64,000 bases of DNA from Palsa-461 sp963768185 (lineage in GTDB: Bacteria > Actinomycetota > Acidimicrobiia > Acidimicrobiales > RAAP-2). Positions 25,650-34,414 of this stretch are shown here, piece by piece. Location of the stretch: positions 1,488,001-1,552,000 of the forward strand of contig CAVYGS010000004.1 of the NCBI GenBank assembly GCA_963768185.1. The letters are read 5' to 3'. The position numbers and the translations under genes were made by a program. Every line of letters begins with the position of its first letter. The first letter of the stretch is position 1. A model generated the notes under the pieces. It was given only the letters and a program-made list of their open reading frames with translations. It did no database searches and was not told where the DNA came from.

Positions 25650-27557
25650 TTAGGAATCGAGCGGGTGGGTGTCGTTCCCCAGTGCTGAGGCGAGAGCCAT
25701 CTGTAGCTGCAATGCATTGACCGACAGTTCAGAACGGGCAGCGACCTTGAACTGTGTGGCCATTTCCCCTGCGCCCGGGCACCGGATTGATCTTGAGGCG
25801 GTTCGTTGTCCCGGATGCAATCGGACGATCACACTGTGGTTCGGCGCCTCCGACGATGAGACGCAGGTGACAATCATTGATCCCGATGCCACCTGACCTT
25901 GGAGGCGGTAGGAGAGCCTCAGCGAGTATGTGCCGGGGATGATTTCCTGGAATTCGACGATCGGCGATGCAGCAGGGTGCGAGTGCCCAACGACAGGAGT
26001 GCCTAACTCCGTCGCGCCAAAGGTCAGTGTGGTTGCCGGCGTCAGGGGCTTGATGACCGCCAGAGCCACCACGACGAACGTGGCAAGGATCCCAACTACT
26101 CCTATTGATAGTCGCGAGAACTGTCCAGCTTGGGCGTACTGCGCTGAGGCAACAGCCAGAATTGTTGCGAGAGCCACGACAACGACGACGGCGATGGCCG
26201 GGGCCCCTAGAGGACGTCCCAGCAGGTCGAACTGGGGGAGAATGCGGTTGAATCCCGGCCACCAGCCGGGCCATGAAGCGGGATCCCATGGAGGGAGCTT
26301 GCTGAATGCGTTGTAGTAGACGTGCGCGCCATCGAGAATGGCGATGCCTTGGTAGGCCCACAAGCCCCCAACAATTATCGTCGGCCACCGCATCGATCGC
26401 CGAGCTTGGTCCCAGCGTGCGAGGACCACTCCGATCCATGCGACGAGGGCGGGGATCGCCGTCCACATGAACCGCCCGGCTAACGACAACCCACCATAAG
26501 GGGTCGTGGTGTAGGTGCCATTCAGAACCAGAATGGACCCAACGCTCAGAACCGTCGCGACCACAGAAATCGGCAGTTTCTTGCGTGCGATCCACAATCC
26601 GACGAGTCCAACGACGGCGATCGGCACCTGCACAAATAGGCCTTGGTCTCGGTCAAAAAGCAGCCCGAGGGTGTACTCAATACCGTCTCGATTGAGGCCT
26701 GGTGCTTGCTCGGGCAAACCGAGGAGATGTCCGAAGTATCGTTGGTTGTAGACAAGTAGCACTCCCCACGACAGCAGACACAACACAGTCAGCACTGTTG
26801 TGTTCTCCCATTTGGACCTGGTGCGACCACGGGCGATAACGAACGCAGCGAGCGCGACGATCGCGGGGACCAGATTCTTGATCTGCAGCCACGGCAGATA
26901 GGCCAGTGACACGACGACTACCACTGTGCTGAGCCGATTCGAGGTGCGGGTCCACTCGATAGACGCAATCTCGACGACCACGCACGCGAGGAGAACGCCG
27001 GAGAGAAGGTCGGGATAGATCTGTGTCGCGGCCAACAACACCGATGGTCCGGCGAAGGCCAGACCGAGGAGGACCTGGCCGGGATGTCCCAATTTTGCCA
27101 ACCGACTGACTCTTCGGTGCAGATAGATCAGGCCGGCTGTGTTGAGCACCAGCATTCCGATCGTTGGGCCGAGAACGAGTCGACCCGTCGCGACGAATGG
27201 GATCAACAACAGTCCGAGACCCGGCTCAAAGGGACTAATCATCCCGTGCGGACCGGTGAAGGACTCCACTGCGCTGACTGGCGTTCCGACTGAATAGGCG
27301 GCGAGCGAGTGAGCAGCCAGGTCTGTCTTGACGGTCGAGAGAATATTCGGCCTCAAGTGGAGATATGCCTGCGCCTGAATGATGTACGAGGGCTCGTCCC
27401 CTGTGACGTTTACCCCCTTGGTGTGGATGAACCACGCCACGACCAACTCCACCGCGAGAGCGACCAATAGCGCTGCTGCACATGCAAGCAGCTCAAGGCG
27501 CACCGGCGGCAGCCGGCGAGGCTCTTGTGTGGCAATACGAACGGGCGAGGAGTTCAA
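25650..27557 (-). CDS. Multi-pass membrane protein, GT-C glycosyltransferase-like
   Basis: 635 residues with about 11-12 hydrophobic segments from residue 23 to about 510 and a soluble C-terminal domain of ~130 residues. After the first helix, KGVNVTGDEPSYIIQAQAYL carries an Asp-Glu pair in the first extracytoplasmic loop, where GT-C (GT39/GT83-type) enzymes hold the catalytic acid. That suggests transfer of a sugar from a polyprenyl-phosphate donor outside the membrane. The convergent methyltransferase and the polysaccharide export genes at 28.9-33.5 kb are compatible context. Function is inferred from topology. Confidence 0.65.
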   Translation of the reverse strand: MNSSPVRIATQEPRRLPPVRLELLACAAALLVALAVELVVAWFIHTKGVNVTGDEPSYIIQAQAYLHLRPNILSTVKTDLAAHSLAAYSVGTPVSAVESFTGPHGMISPFEPGLGLLLIPFVATGRLVLGPTIGMLVLNTAGLIYLHRRVSRLAKLGHPGQVLLGLAFAGPSVLLAATQIYPDLLSGVLLACVVVEIASIEWTRTSNRLSTVVVVVSLAYLPWLQIKNLVPAIVALAAFVIARGRTRSKWENTTVLTVLCLLSWGVLLVYNQRYFGHLLGLPEQAPGLNRDGIEYTLGLLFDRDQGLFVQVPIAVVGLVGLWIARKKLPISVVATVLSVGSILVLNGTYTTTPYGGLSLAGRFMWTAIPALVAWIGVVLARWDQARRSMRWPTIIVGGLWAYQGIAILDGAHVYYNAFSKLPPWDPASWPGWWPGFNRILPQFDLLGRPLGAPAIAVVVVVALATILAVASAQYAQAGQFSRLSIGVVGILATFVVVALAVIKPLTPATTLTFGATELGTPVVGHSHPAASPIVEFQEIIPGTYSLRLSYRLQGQVASGSMIVTCVSSSEAPNHSVIVRLHPGQRTASRSIRCPGAGEMATQFKVAARSELSVNALQLQMALASALGNDTHPLDS

Positions 27558-28098
27558 TCTGTGGGTGCCAAGAGGTCTTTTGCCTCGCGGTAGTTCAACA
27601 GACAGAGCCTGTCCGTTCCTTCAGACAGCAAGTTGTGACTCTTGGGTAACTTTACTCTTCGCAAGCTCATCCAGTGGTGTAACTCGAACCAGCACGCCAT
27701 ATCGTGCGTCTCCACCTCCAGGGAAGAACATGTTTGCCGCGTCGAGCGCTCGCTCGACGTACCCGCGAGCGTTCTTCGAGGTCTAGGGCCAAGGTGGCCC
27801 CCTACCGATGCCATCGCGCGCCCACGCCGTCCCCAACGACTGCGTCGACAAGGGCGGCAAGTTCACACCGTGGACCATCCCTAATGGCTCGGCGGCACCA
27901 GTGCCGAACGGATCTCACCGGCCCGCGGAGTCCGCATTCCTGGCTGATCGGGAAATCGGAGCGTCCTCGGCCACCGATGAGACGCTCCATAATGTTCAAC
28001 GCAGGCGGATCTTCCATTGCAAAGCAGCCACGCAGCGTCCAGGGGGCTAGGGATCTCGTCCCGGCGTGTCCGGCGTCACCACGCGGCAGGCGCTGGAG
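27558..28098. other. Gene-poor region with remnants
   Basis: Between the GT-C-like gene and tRNA-Leu I find no intact gene. A protein-like fragment without a start is at 27621-27782 on the minus strand. The rest (27790-28098) has only short open frames without recognisable sequence. It looks like decayed DNA next to a tRNA. Confidence 0.4.
27621..27782 (-). pseudogene. Unidentified gene fragment (53 codons)
   Basis: Directly after an in-frame TAG the minus strand reads NARGYVERALDAANMFFPGG, then GDARYGVLVRVTPLDELAKS, ending KVTQESQLAV and a TGA at 27623-27621. Composition and helix/strand pattern look like the C-terminus of a real protein, but no start codon or family signature is visible. 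Confidence 0.3.
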
Positions 28099-28180
28099 TG
28101 CGGGCGAGAGGATTCGAACCTCCACCCCCGAAGGGACCGGGACCTAAACCCGACGCGTCTACCTATTCCGCCACGCCCGC
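28099..28180 (-). tRNA. tRNA-Leu (anticodon TAG)
   Basis: Minus strand begins GCGGGCGTGGCGGAATAGGT; the acceptor stem GCGGGCG pairs with CGCCCGC before discriminator A. Anticodon loop TTTAGGT gives TAG (Leu, CTA codons). A variable arm (CCCGGTCCCTTCGGGGG region) of class II type and GGTTCGAATCC T-loop are present. About 82 bases; CCA not encoded. Confidence 0.95.
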
Positions 28181-28267
28181 TGGAGCGACGAGTCTACGGA
28201 ACGCCTGGTTGAGCGGCCGGGAGGGCGCTGGGATCGGACTTCGAGTGCATCGTGGCCCACTAGCCTC

Positions 28268-28885
28268 GTGGCCATGATCAATCCCTCGGTCTCGCCCCTC
28301 GTACGGGCAGCCAGTCTTAGCCCGGACCCCGGCGCGGAGATCTTCCAACGCCTCTTGAAGGAGCGCATCATCTTCCTCGGCTCTACCGTCAACCAGGAGG
28401 TGGCCAACTCCATCTGCGCCCAGCTGATCCTCCTCGAGGCCGAGGACCAAGAGCGGGACATCTCGATCTATATCAACTCGCCGGGTGGGTCGGTCACCGA
28501 CGGCCTCGCGATCTACGACACGATGCAGTACGTCCGGCCTGACGTGTCCACCATCTGCCTCGGCCTCGCCGCCTCGATGGGGCAGTTCCTGCTCTGCGCC
28601 GGCGCCCACGGCAAACGGTTCGCCCTGCCACATTCGCGGATCCTGATGCACCAGCCCTCGGGCGCGATGCAGGGACAGGCCGCCGATATCGCGATCCAGG
28701 CCGAGCAGATCGTCTACCTGAAGCAGATGATGGCCGAACGGATCGCACTGCACACCGGGCAGCCGGTCGAGCGCATCGAGGCCGATTCGGACCGGGATCG
28801 GTGGTTCACCGCCGATGAAGCGCGTGAATACGGCTTCATCGATCAGGTGATCGAGCGCTCAACCGCACAGGTCGGCGGGAACTGA
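28268..28885 (+). CDS. clpP: ATP-dependent Clp protease proteolytic subunit
   Basis: 205 residues with a full catalytic triad: Ser103 in LGLAASMGQFLLCAGA, His128 in LPHSRILMHQPSG and Asp177 in DSDRDRWFTADEA. Length and IYINSPGGSVTDGLAIYDTM fit ClpP. It forms the barrel that degrades proteins unfolded by ClpX/ClpC; neither ATPase gene is in view, and there is no second clpP next to it although actinobacteria usually carry two or more paralogues. The Wzm-like permease starts 2 bases after the stop, an unusual neighbour for clpP. Confidence 0.95.
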   Translation: MAMINPSVSPLVRAASLSPDPGAEIFQRLLKERIIFLGSTVNQEVANSICAQLILLEAEDQERDISIYINSPGGSVTDGLAIYDTMQYVRPDVSTICLGLAASMGQFLLCAGAHGKRFALPHSRILMHQPSGAMQGQAADIAIQAEQIVYLKQMMAERIALHTGQPVERIEADSDRDRWFTADEAREYGFIDQVIERSTAQVGGN

Positions 28886-28887
28886 AG

Positions 28888-29832
28888 ATGGCGCTCGAGG
28901 CTGCGGCCCCGAGCGAAGGCGTCGGGCGGGTCAAGACCACCCGAGTCGTTTCTTCGCACGTCAGCGTCCCGAGGCGAGTCGTCGAGATCTGGCGTTCTCG
29001 CCAGCTTCTCTTGAATCTGGTCCGCACTGAGATCCGGGTCAAGTACAAGAACTCAGTCCTCGGGCTCCTCTGGTCATTGCTTTCGCCTGCGATGGCGGTG
29101 CTCGTCTACACGCTCGTCTTCTCCATTGCACTCAAGAACGGCATCCCGAAGTTCGTTGTCCTCCTGTTCTCCGGCCTGCTTGCGTGGAACCTGTTCCAGA
29201 CGTCGGTCCTCTCGGCGACCGGGGCGATCGTGAACAACGCGGGGCTTGTGAAGAAAGTCTCATTTCCGAGGGAGATCCTGGCTCTCGCATCGGTCGGCTC
29301 GGCGTCTGTGTTCTTCTTCTTCCAGGCCTGCGTGATGGTCGTGTTCCTCGCGGTCTTGCACTGGCGTCCGGCTTTCGCCGACCTCTGGTTGCTGGTCGTC
29401 GCGGTGGTTCCGTTGATCGTGTTTGCCGCAGCTGTTTCGATCCTTCTGGCGGCGGTGAACGTCTACCTGCGTGACACTCAGCACCTGGTGGAGGTGATCG
29501 TCGGTTCGGCCTGGTTCTGGGCCTGCCCGATCGTCTATTCGTTCCAGGAGGAGGTGTATCCGAAGTTCCTGGCCCACCACCTCCCGATCTGGATTTATCT
29601 CTTGAATCCGATGACGCCGATCGTGCTCACCTTCGAACGGGTCATCTACGCAAGAACTGGGCTCGTGCACCTCACCACGATTGGGCACCCCCTGGCCCAG
29701 CTCCTGCCGGGCTGGGGAAACATGACCTACGTCGAGATGGACGCGATTGTCCTCGGGGCCTCGCTCATCCTCCTCTCCATCGCGATGGTCGTTTTCGGCC
29801 GCCTGGCCGGGAACTTCGCCGAGGAGCTGTAG
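28888..29832 (+). CDS. ABC-2 polysaccharide export permease (Wzm/TagG type)
   Basis: 314 residues with six hydrophobic segments. RTEIRVKYKNSVLGLLWSLL is the amphipathic gate-helix start typical of TagG/Wzm permeases, and VNVYLRDTQHLVEVIVGSAW lies between helices 4 and 5. Such permeases with a Wzt/TagH ATPase move lipid-linked polysaccharide across the inner membrane. The ATPase gene overlaps by one base (TAGTG). Downstream methyltransferase and glycosyltransferases complete an O-antigen- or cell-wall-glycan-like locus. Confidence 0.88.
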   Translation: MALEAAAPSEGVGRVKTTRVVSSHVSVPRRVVEIWRSRQLLLNLVRTEIRVKYKNSVLGLLWSLLSPAMAVLVYTLVFSIALKNGIPKFVVLLFSGLLAWNLFQTSVLSATGAIVNNAGLVKKVSFPREILALASVGSASVFFFFQACVMVVFLAVLHWRPAFADLWLLVVAVVPLIVFAAAVSILLAAVNVYLRDTQHLVEVIVGSAWFWACPIVYSFQEEVYPKFLAHHLPIWIYLLNPMTPIVLTFERVIYARTGLVHLTTIGHPLAQLLPGWGNMTYVEMDAIVLGASLILLSIAMVVFGRLAGNFAEEL

Positions 29833-31070
29833 TGAAGGACGTGGCGGTCGAAATCCAGGGCGTCTCCAAGCGGTTCCGCCTGTACCACCAGAAGTACACG
29901 TCGCTCAAGGAGAGGGTCATCCACGCGGGGCGAACCCCGTACACCGACCTCTGGGCGTTGCACGACATCGACTTCCAGGTGGAGGAGGGCGACACCGTCG
30001 GCATCCTCGGGCGCAACGGGTCGGGGAAGTCGACGCTCTTGAAGTGCATCTGCGGCGTGCTCCAGCCGACCTCAGGCCAGGTGGTGGTGCGGGGCAAGCT
30101 GGCCGGGTTGCTGGAGCTCGGGGCCGGGTTCCAGACCGACCTCACCGGTCGGCAGAACATCTACCTCAACGGCTCGCTCCTCGGGCTGACCAAGAACCAG
30201 ATCGACAAGATCTTCGACGACATCGTGGCCTTCGCCGAGCTCGACCAGTTCATCGACAACCAGGTGAAGTTCTACTCGTCGGGCATGTACGTGCGGCTCG
30301 GATTCGCGATCGCGGTGAACGTCGACCCCGACGTACTGGTGATCGACGAGGTGCTGGCCGTGGGCGACGAGCGCTTCCAGCGAAAGTGCCTCGACCGCAT
30401 CCGACAGTTCCAGGACGAGGGTCGCACGATCGTCTTCGTGACGCACTCGCCCGACCAGGTGCGCTCGGTCTGCAACAAGGCGCTCGTGCTCTCCGACGGG
30501 CGCATCGTCGGTCACGGGCCGCCGGGCGAGGCGATCCGGACCTTCCGGGAGCACCTGCTCGAGGCGGGCGGGATCCTCGGCCTCGGGCACGGCGACGACG
30601 GACCGATCGTTCGCGAGCTGGTCTCCCAGCCCGTCGAGGTCACCGACGCGATGCACCCCATCCGCATCACCGGGGTGACCTCGAGCCACGCCGGCAATGG
30701 CGACCGTCCCTACGCGGTGACCGGCGAGCCGCTCACGATCACGCTGCACTACACCTCGGCCGAGCCCAGCGAGTCGGCGTCCTTCGTGGTCGAGATCCGT
30801 GACAAGGAGGAGACGACACTGCTCCGCACGGTTTCCGGTGACCTCGACGCGCACCTGGTCATTCCGGCGGGCCGGGGCTCGGTCTCGTTCCACTACGCCT
30901 CGTTTCCCTTCCTCGACGGCGCCTACACGGTGTCAGCCGGGGTCGAGCAGCACACTGGCGGGGAGCTGTCCGACTGGAAGGAGGCCGCGGCCAAGGTCGA
31001 GGTGATGAACCCGACCAAGTCGGTGGGGCTCGTGAGCCTGCCGGTCTGCGTGAGCGTCGAAGGCCCGTGA
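29832..31070 (+). CDS. ABC polysaccharide export ATPase with Wzt C-terminal domain
   Basis: 412 residues. N-terminal ATPase (1-250): GILGRNGSGKSTLLKCICGV (Walker A), YSSGMYVRLGFAIAVN (signature), VLVIDEVLAVGDERFQ (Walker B) and FVTHSPDQVRSV (switch His). The C-terminal 150 residues (from about 265) are a beta-sandwich like the carbohydrate-binding domain of Wzt, which recognises the modified end of the glycan before export. This suggests that the polymer is capped, fitting the adjacent methyltransferase gene. Overlaps the permease by 1 base and the next gene by 4. Confidence 0.9.
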   Translation: MKDVAVEIQGVSKRFRLYHQKYTSLKERVIHAGRTPYTDLWALHDIDFQVEEGDTVGILGRNGSGKSTLLKCICGVLQPTSGQVVVRGKLAGLLELGAGFQTDLTGRQNIYLNGSLLGLTKNQIDKIFDDIVAFAELDQFIDNQVKFYSSGMYVRLGFAIAVNVDPDVLVIDEVLAVGDERFQRKCLDRIRQFQDEGRTIVFVTHSPDQVRSVCNKALVLSDGRIVGHGPPGEAIRTFREHLLEAGGILGLGHGDDGPIVRELVSQPVEVTDAMHPIRITGVTSSHAGNGDRPYAVTGEPLTITLHYTSAEPSESASFVVEIRDKEETTLLRTVSGDLDAHLVIPAGRGSVSFHYASFPFLDGAYTVSAGVEQHTGGELSDWKEAAAKVEVMNPTKSVGLVSLPVCVSVEGP

Positions 31071-32092
31071 CCAGCCAGCCCGACCCGGCCGGCGTCTCCG
31101 CCGCCGGCGACCTCGTGGAGGCCGATCTCTACTTGGCCACGGTGATGGCCGAGATCGACGAGGAGGTCATCCGCCGCCGGGCCTCGGGCGACCTGCCGCA
31201 GCGCATCGAGCACGAGCTCGACGAACTCTTCCTGAGGTTCTCGCCCATGGGCGGCAACGGGAGCCTCGAGGAGGCCCTCGGTGTCGTCGAGTCGACGAGC
31301 TTCGTCGACCCGGTCGTCCCGGTGCACTCGTCGAAGGCGGGGGGGGCGGTGGTCAAGCGCACGATCCGCAAGGCGAGCCTCTGGTACGTCGGCTGGGTCA
31401 CCGCGCAGATCAACCAGTTCGCGTCGGCCACCAGCCGCACCCTGCGGGCGCTCGACGACAAGGTGCGCGCGCTCCAGAGCGACTTCGACGCCCAGCGGTC
31501 CCCGCCGGCGCCGGTGATCGAGACCCCCTGGGCGCACGGGCCGAGCGCGTGGTGGGTGGAGCGCGTCGTCGAGGTCCTGTCGGGCTCGGGCGGCCGGGTC
31601 CTCCACGCGGCGGCCGCCGACGGCTGGCTGGTCCGTCTCCTGGCCGGGCATGGACTGGACGCCTATGGCGTCGAGTCGCGGGAGGGTCGCATCGACCGCG
31701 TCGAGATCGAGGGGCTCGACCTGCGGGAGGAACCGCTCCTGGATCACCTACGCGCGGTCGCGCCCGACGCCCTGGGCGGGCTCGTGCTCTCCGGGGTCGT
31801 CGACGGGGTGACCGCTGCCGAGCGGGACGCGATGGTCCACGCGGCGGCCCGCGCCGTGGTCGACGGCGGGCACGCGGTCATCCACTCGCTTTCGCTGGCC
31901 GGCTGGGCCGCCGACGACGCGCCGATCGAGGCCGACCTGGCGTCGGGTGCCCCGCTCCGGCCGCGGAGCTGGGTCGCCGTACTCGAGGCGGTCGGGTTCT
32001 CGGCCGAGGTCGTAGACGGCCCCGACGGTCGTGACTATCTGGTGATCGCAACCGCCGACCGGGGTGGGGGGGAACCCGCGAAGGCGAGATGA
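31067..32092 (+). CDS. Methyltransferase-like protein of polysaccharide locus
   Basis: 341 residues. The N-terminal ~150 residues are charged and helical (IDEEVIRRRASGDLPQRIEH, possibly a coiled coil near 110-150), and the C-terminal part has a weakened SAM fold: GRVLHAAAADGWLVRLLAGH in place of motif I and LGGLVLSGVVDGVTAAERD in place of motif IV. The motif I glycines are partly lost, so activity is uncertain. The layout resembles class I methyltransferases encoded next to Wzm/Wzt that cap glycans. GTGA overlap with the ATPase gene and ATGA overlap with the next one. Confidence 0.6.
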   Translation: MTSQPDPAGVSAAGDLVEADLYLATVMAEIDEEVIRRRASGDLPQRIEHELDELFLRFSPMGGNGSLEEALGVVESTSFVDPVVPVHSSKAGGAVVKRTIRKASLWYVGWVTAQINQFASATSRTLRALDDKVRALQSDFDAQRSPPAPVIETPWAHGPSAWWVERVVEVLSGSGGRVLHAAAADGWLVRLLAGHGLDAYGVESREGRIDRVEIEGLDLREEPLLDHLRAVAPDALGGLVLSGVVDGVTAAERDAMVHAAARAVVDGGHAVIHSLSLAGWAADDAPIEADLASGAPLRPRSWVAVLEAVGFSAEVVDGPDGRDYLVIATADRGGGEPAKAR

Positions 32093-33510
32093 AGGTCGTC
32101 TTCGTCACGCCCCGCTACGACCCCGCGGCGATCGGAGGTGCGGAGGCCGCGGCGCGCCTCTTAGCCGAGCACCTGGCGGCCCGGCCGGGCTTCGAAATCG
32201 AGGCCTATTCGACGTCCGCGGTCGACTACTTGAGCTGGAAGAACGAGCTCCCGGCGGGGCGCTTCGAGATGAACGGCGTCGCGCTCACTCGCTTCCCGGT
32301 CGCCAGCGAGCGCCAGTACGAGTTCTTCAAGTACGACAGCCGGCTCCGCCGCTCGCCGCGCCACGTCACCTGGGACCAATCCCGGCGCTGGCTCGAGCTC
32401 AACGGCCCGGACGCGCCCGGACTGATTGACGCGCTCGCCGAGAGCGACGCCGATGCCGTCGTGCTCTCGCCGTACCTGTTCGCAGTCACGGTCGAGGGGG
32501 TGCGGGCGTCGCGGGCGCCGACGGTGCTGCACCCCGCGGCGCACGACGAGCCGCCGCTCTACTTCCCGGCCATCGGCGACGCGTTCGCGACCGCCGACGC
32601 TCTCTGCTACTACACCGCGGCGGAACGGCGCCTCGTCCAGCGGGTCCACCCGGTCGCCGAGAAGCCCCAGATCGTGCTCGGCATCGGCGTGGGCGACCCT
32701 GAGGAGGGCGGGCGTCCCGGCGGCGAGATCCTCGGGCTGGGCGACCGTCCCTACCTCACCTTCGTGGGGCGGATCGACCCGCACAAGGGGGCCGACGCGC
32801 TTGACGGTTTCTTCCGCCTCTACAAGAGACGCCGGCCCGGGCCCCTGGCGCTCGCGCTCGTCGGCCCGCTCACCACCGAGATCGAACCGCACCCCGACAT
32901 CGTCACCACCGGAGCGGTTGACGAGCCGACCAAGTGGGACATCCTGCGCGACGCCACCGCCTTCGTGCACCCCGGCGCACTCGAGTCCTTCTCGCTCGTG
33001 ATCATGGAGGCCTGGCAGGAGGGCGTGCCGGTCGTCGTCAACGCGCTGTGCGAGCCGACTCGGGATCACTGCGCGCACTCCTCGGGGGGCCTGTGGTTCG
33101 GCTCCTACCGACAGTTCGAGGCGGTCATCGACCGCCTGTGCGCTGACGCCGAGCTGCGCCGGTGGCTCGGCGGCAACGGGCGCGCCTATGTCCGCGAGCA
33201 CTTCCAGTGGCCGGCGTTGGTCACCCGCTACGGGCGCTTCTTGGAGTCGGTGGTCGCTCGGGGGTCGGTGGCCGCGCCTGAGGGCGGCGCTCAGGCGGCC
33301 GTCGCCTCGGCCAGGATCCCGACGAAGCGCGCCGTGGAGGTCGCCCGGTCGAAGTGCGCCACGCGCCGAGCTGCGGCCGCGGCCAGGCGAGCCCGCAGCT
33401 CGGCGTCGCCCAACACCCGGGCCACCGCCGCGGCGAAGCGGAGGGGCTCCTTGGACTCGAGCAACAGACCGGCGTCGCCCACCGTCTCGGGGACGGCGGT
33501 GACCCCGTAG
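32089..33510 (+). CDS. Glycosyltransferase family 4, tail overlaps an opposing gene
   Basis: 473 residues. VTPRYDPAAIGGAEAAARLL is the GT-B donor-side start, YLTFVGRIDPHKGADALDGF the C-terminal domain start, and FVHPGALESFSLVIMEAWQE the E-x7-E motif that binds the sugar nucleotide. Sequence is convincing to about residue 400 (VTRYGRFLESVVARG). The last ~70 residues are Ala/Arg-rich and lie antisense to the 3' end of the next gene, with which it overlaps by 220 bases. They may be read-through after loss of the natural stop. Last gene of the tightly overlapping wzm-wzt-methyltransferase run. Confidence 0.85.
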   Translation: MKVVFVTPRYDPAAIGGAEAAARLLAEHLAARPGFEIEAYSTSAVDYLSWKNELPAGRFEMNGVALTRFPVASERQYEFFKYDSRLRRSPRHVTWDQSRRWLELNGPDAPGLIDALAESDADAVVLSPYLFAVTVEGVRASRAPTVLHPAAHDEPPLYFPAIGDAFATADALCYYTAAERRLVQRVHPVAEKPQIVLGIGVGDPEEGGRPGGEILGLGDRPYLTFVGRIDPHKGADALDGFFRLYKRRRPGPLALALVGPLTTEIEPHPDIVTTGAVDEPTKWDILRDATAFVHPGALESFSLVIMEAWQEGVPVVVNALCEPTRDHCAHSSGGLWFGSYRQFEAVIDRLCADAELRRWLGGNGRAYVREHFQWPALVTRYGRFLESVVARGSVAAPEGGAQAAVASARIPTKRAVEVARSKCATRRAAAAARRARSSASPNTRATAAAKRRGSLDSSNRPASPTVSGTAVTP

Positions 33511-34367
33511 GCGACGACCGGGATCCCGTGCCCCATGGCTTCCACCACCGGCACGCAGAAGCCCTCGTGGTCCGACGCGCTCAGGTACGCGTCGGCCGCC
33601 CGGAAGTACGCCTCGAGCCCGCCGGGGTCGAGCGAGCCGACGAGGTTGACGGCGTCGACGAGGTCCAGCCGTTCGACGAACGCGCGCAGCGCGGGTCCGT
33701 AGCGCTCACCCAGGGGGGAGCCCACCAGGTGCAGCCGGGCCCTCGGGTCGTAGAGGCGGCGGTAGACGGCCAGCATCTTCACCAGGTCGTGGGGGGCCTT
33801 GTGGGGCGAGATCTTGCCCACGTAGAGCAGGTCGGCCCCGCCGCCGTCCTTGGCCGCCGCCAGCCGCTCGGCAACGATGGGGTCGGGGTCCTGGCCGGTC
33901 GAGGTCATGTCGATGAGGAGGGGCACCACGTCGGTCCCGTGGTAGCCGGCCCCGACGAGCTCGCCGCGGTTGAACTCCGAGTCGGCGACCGCATGCCGGC
34001 ACTCGGGCGCGAGGCGCTCCAGCTGGGCGCGGCCGAGCGACACCTCGTAGGTGACGATGGGCGCCCAGCCCTCGAGCAGGTGGGCGGGGGTGATGTTGTG
34101 GTAGTTGACCAGCTTGGGCTCATCGCGCATCGCGACGAAGTCGTAGGCCGGGCTCCCGATCGAGGCGTGGTACAGCAGCCAACGGTGCTTGGCGAAGCGC
34201 CCGAGCTCGGTGACGGGCCGTCCCAGCCCGGCCACGTCGGGCGTGCAGGTCCCGTAGTAGATGTCCGAGTCGAACCCCGCCTGGCGCAGCGCGTCAGTGA
34301 GTGCGAGCGAGTGGACGCCGATCGCGTCCCGGCTGGCCAGGGAGGGAAGGACCTGGTCGATGCGCAC
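33291..34367 (-). CDS. Glycosyltransferase family 4
   Basis: 358 residues from a GTG at 34367 (MRIDQVLPSLASRDAIGVHS); longer upstream frames are low-complexity Arg. LLYVGKISPHKAPHDLVKML opens the C-terminal GT-B domain and AYLSASDHEGFCVPVVEAMG is the E-x7-E donor site. YHNITPAHLLEGWAP near 110-130 resembles GT4 enzymes acting on cell-surface glycans. It is convergent with the other GT4 gene (220-base overlap of the 3' ends) and 47 bases downstream of the HAD gene on the same strand. Confidence 0.88.
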   Translation of the reverse strand: MRIDQVLPSLASRDAIGVHSLALTDALRQAGFDSDIYYGTCTPDVAGLGRPVTELGRFAKHRWLLYHASIGSPAYDFVAMRDEPKLVNYHNITPAHLLEGWAPIVTYEVSLGRAQLERLAPECRHAVADSEFNRGELVGAGYHGTDVVPLLIDMTSTGQDPDPIVAERLAAAKDGGGADLLYVGKISPHKAPHDLVKMLAVYRRLYDPRARLHLVGSPLGERYGPALRAFVERLDLVDAVNLVGSLDPGGLEAYFRAADAYLSASDHEGFCVPVVEAMGHGIPVVAYGVTAVPETVGDAGLLLESKEPLRFAAAVARVLGDAELRARLAAAAARRVAHFDRATSTARFVGILAEATAA

Positions 34368-34414
34368 GGCGGGAGTGTACTGAGCGGCCCCGGCGGGCCG
34401 ACGCCTCGAACCCC

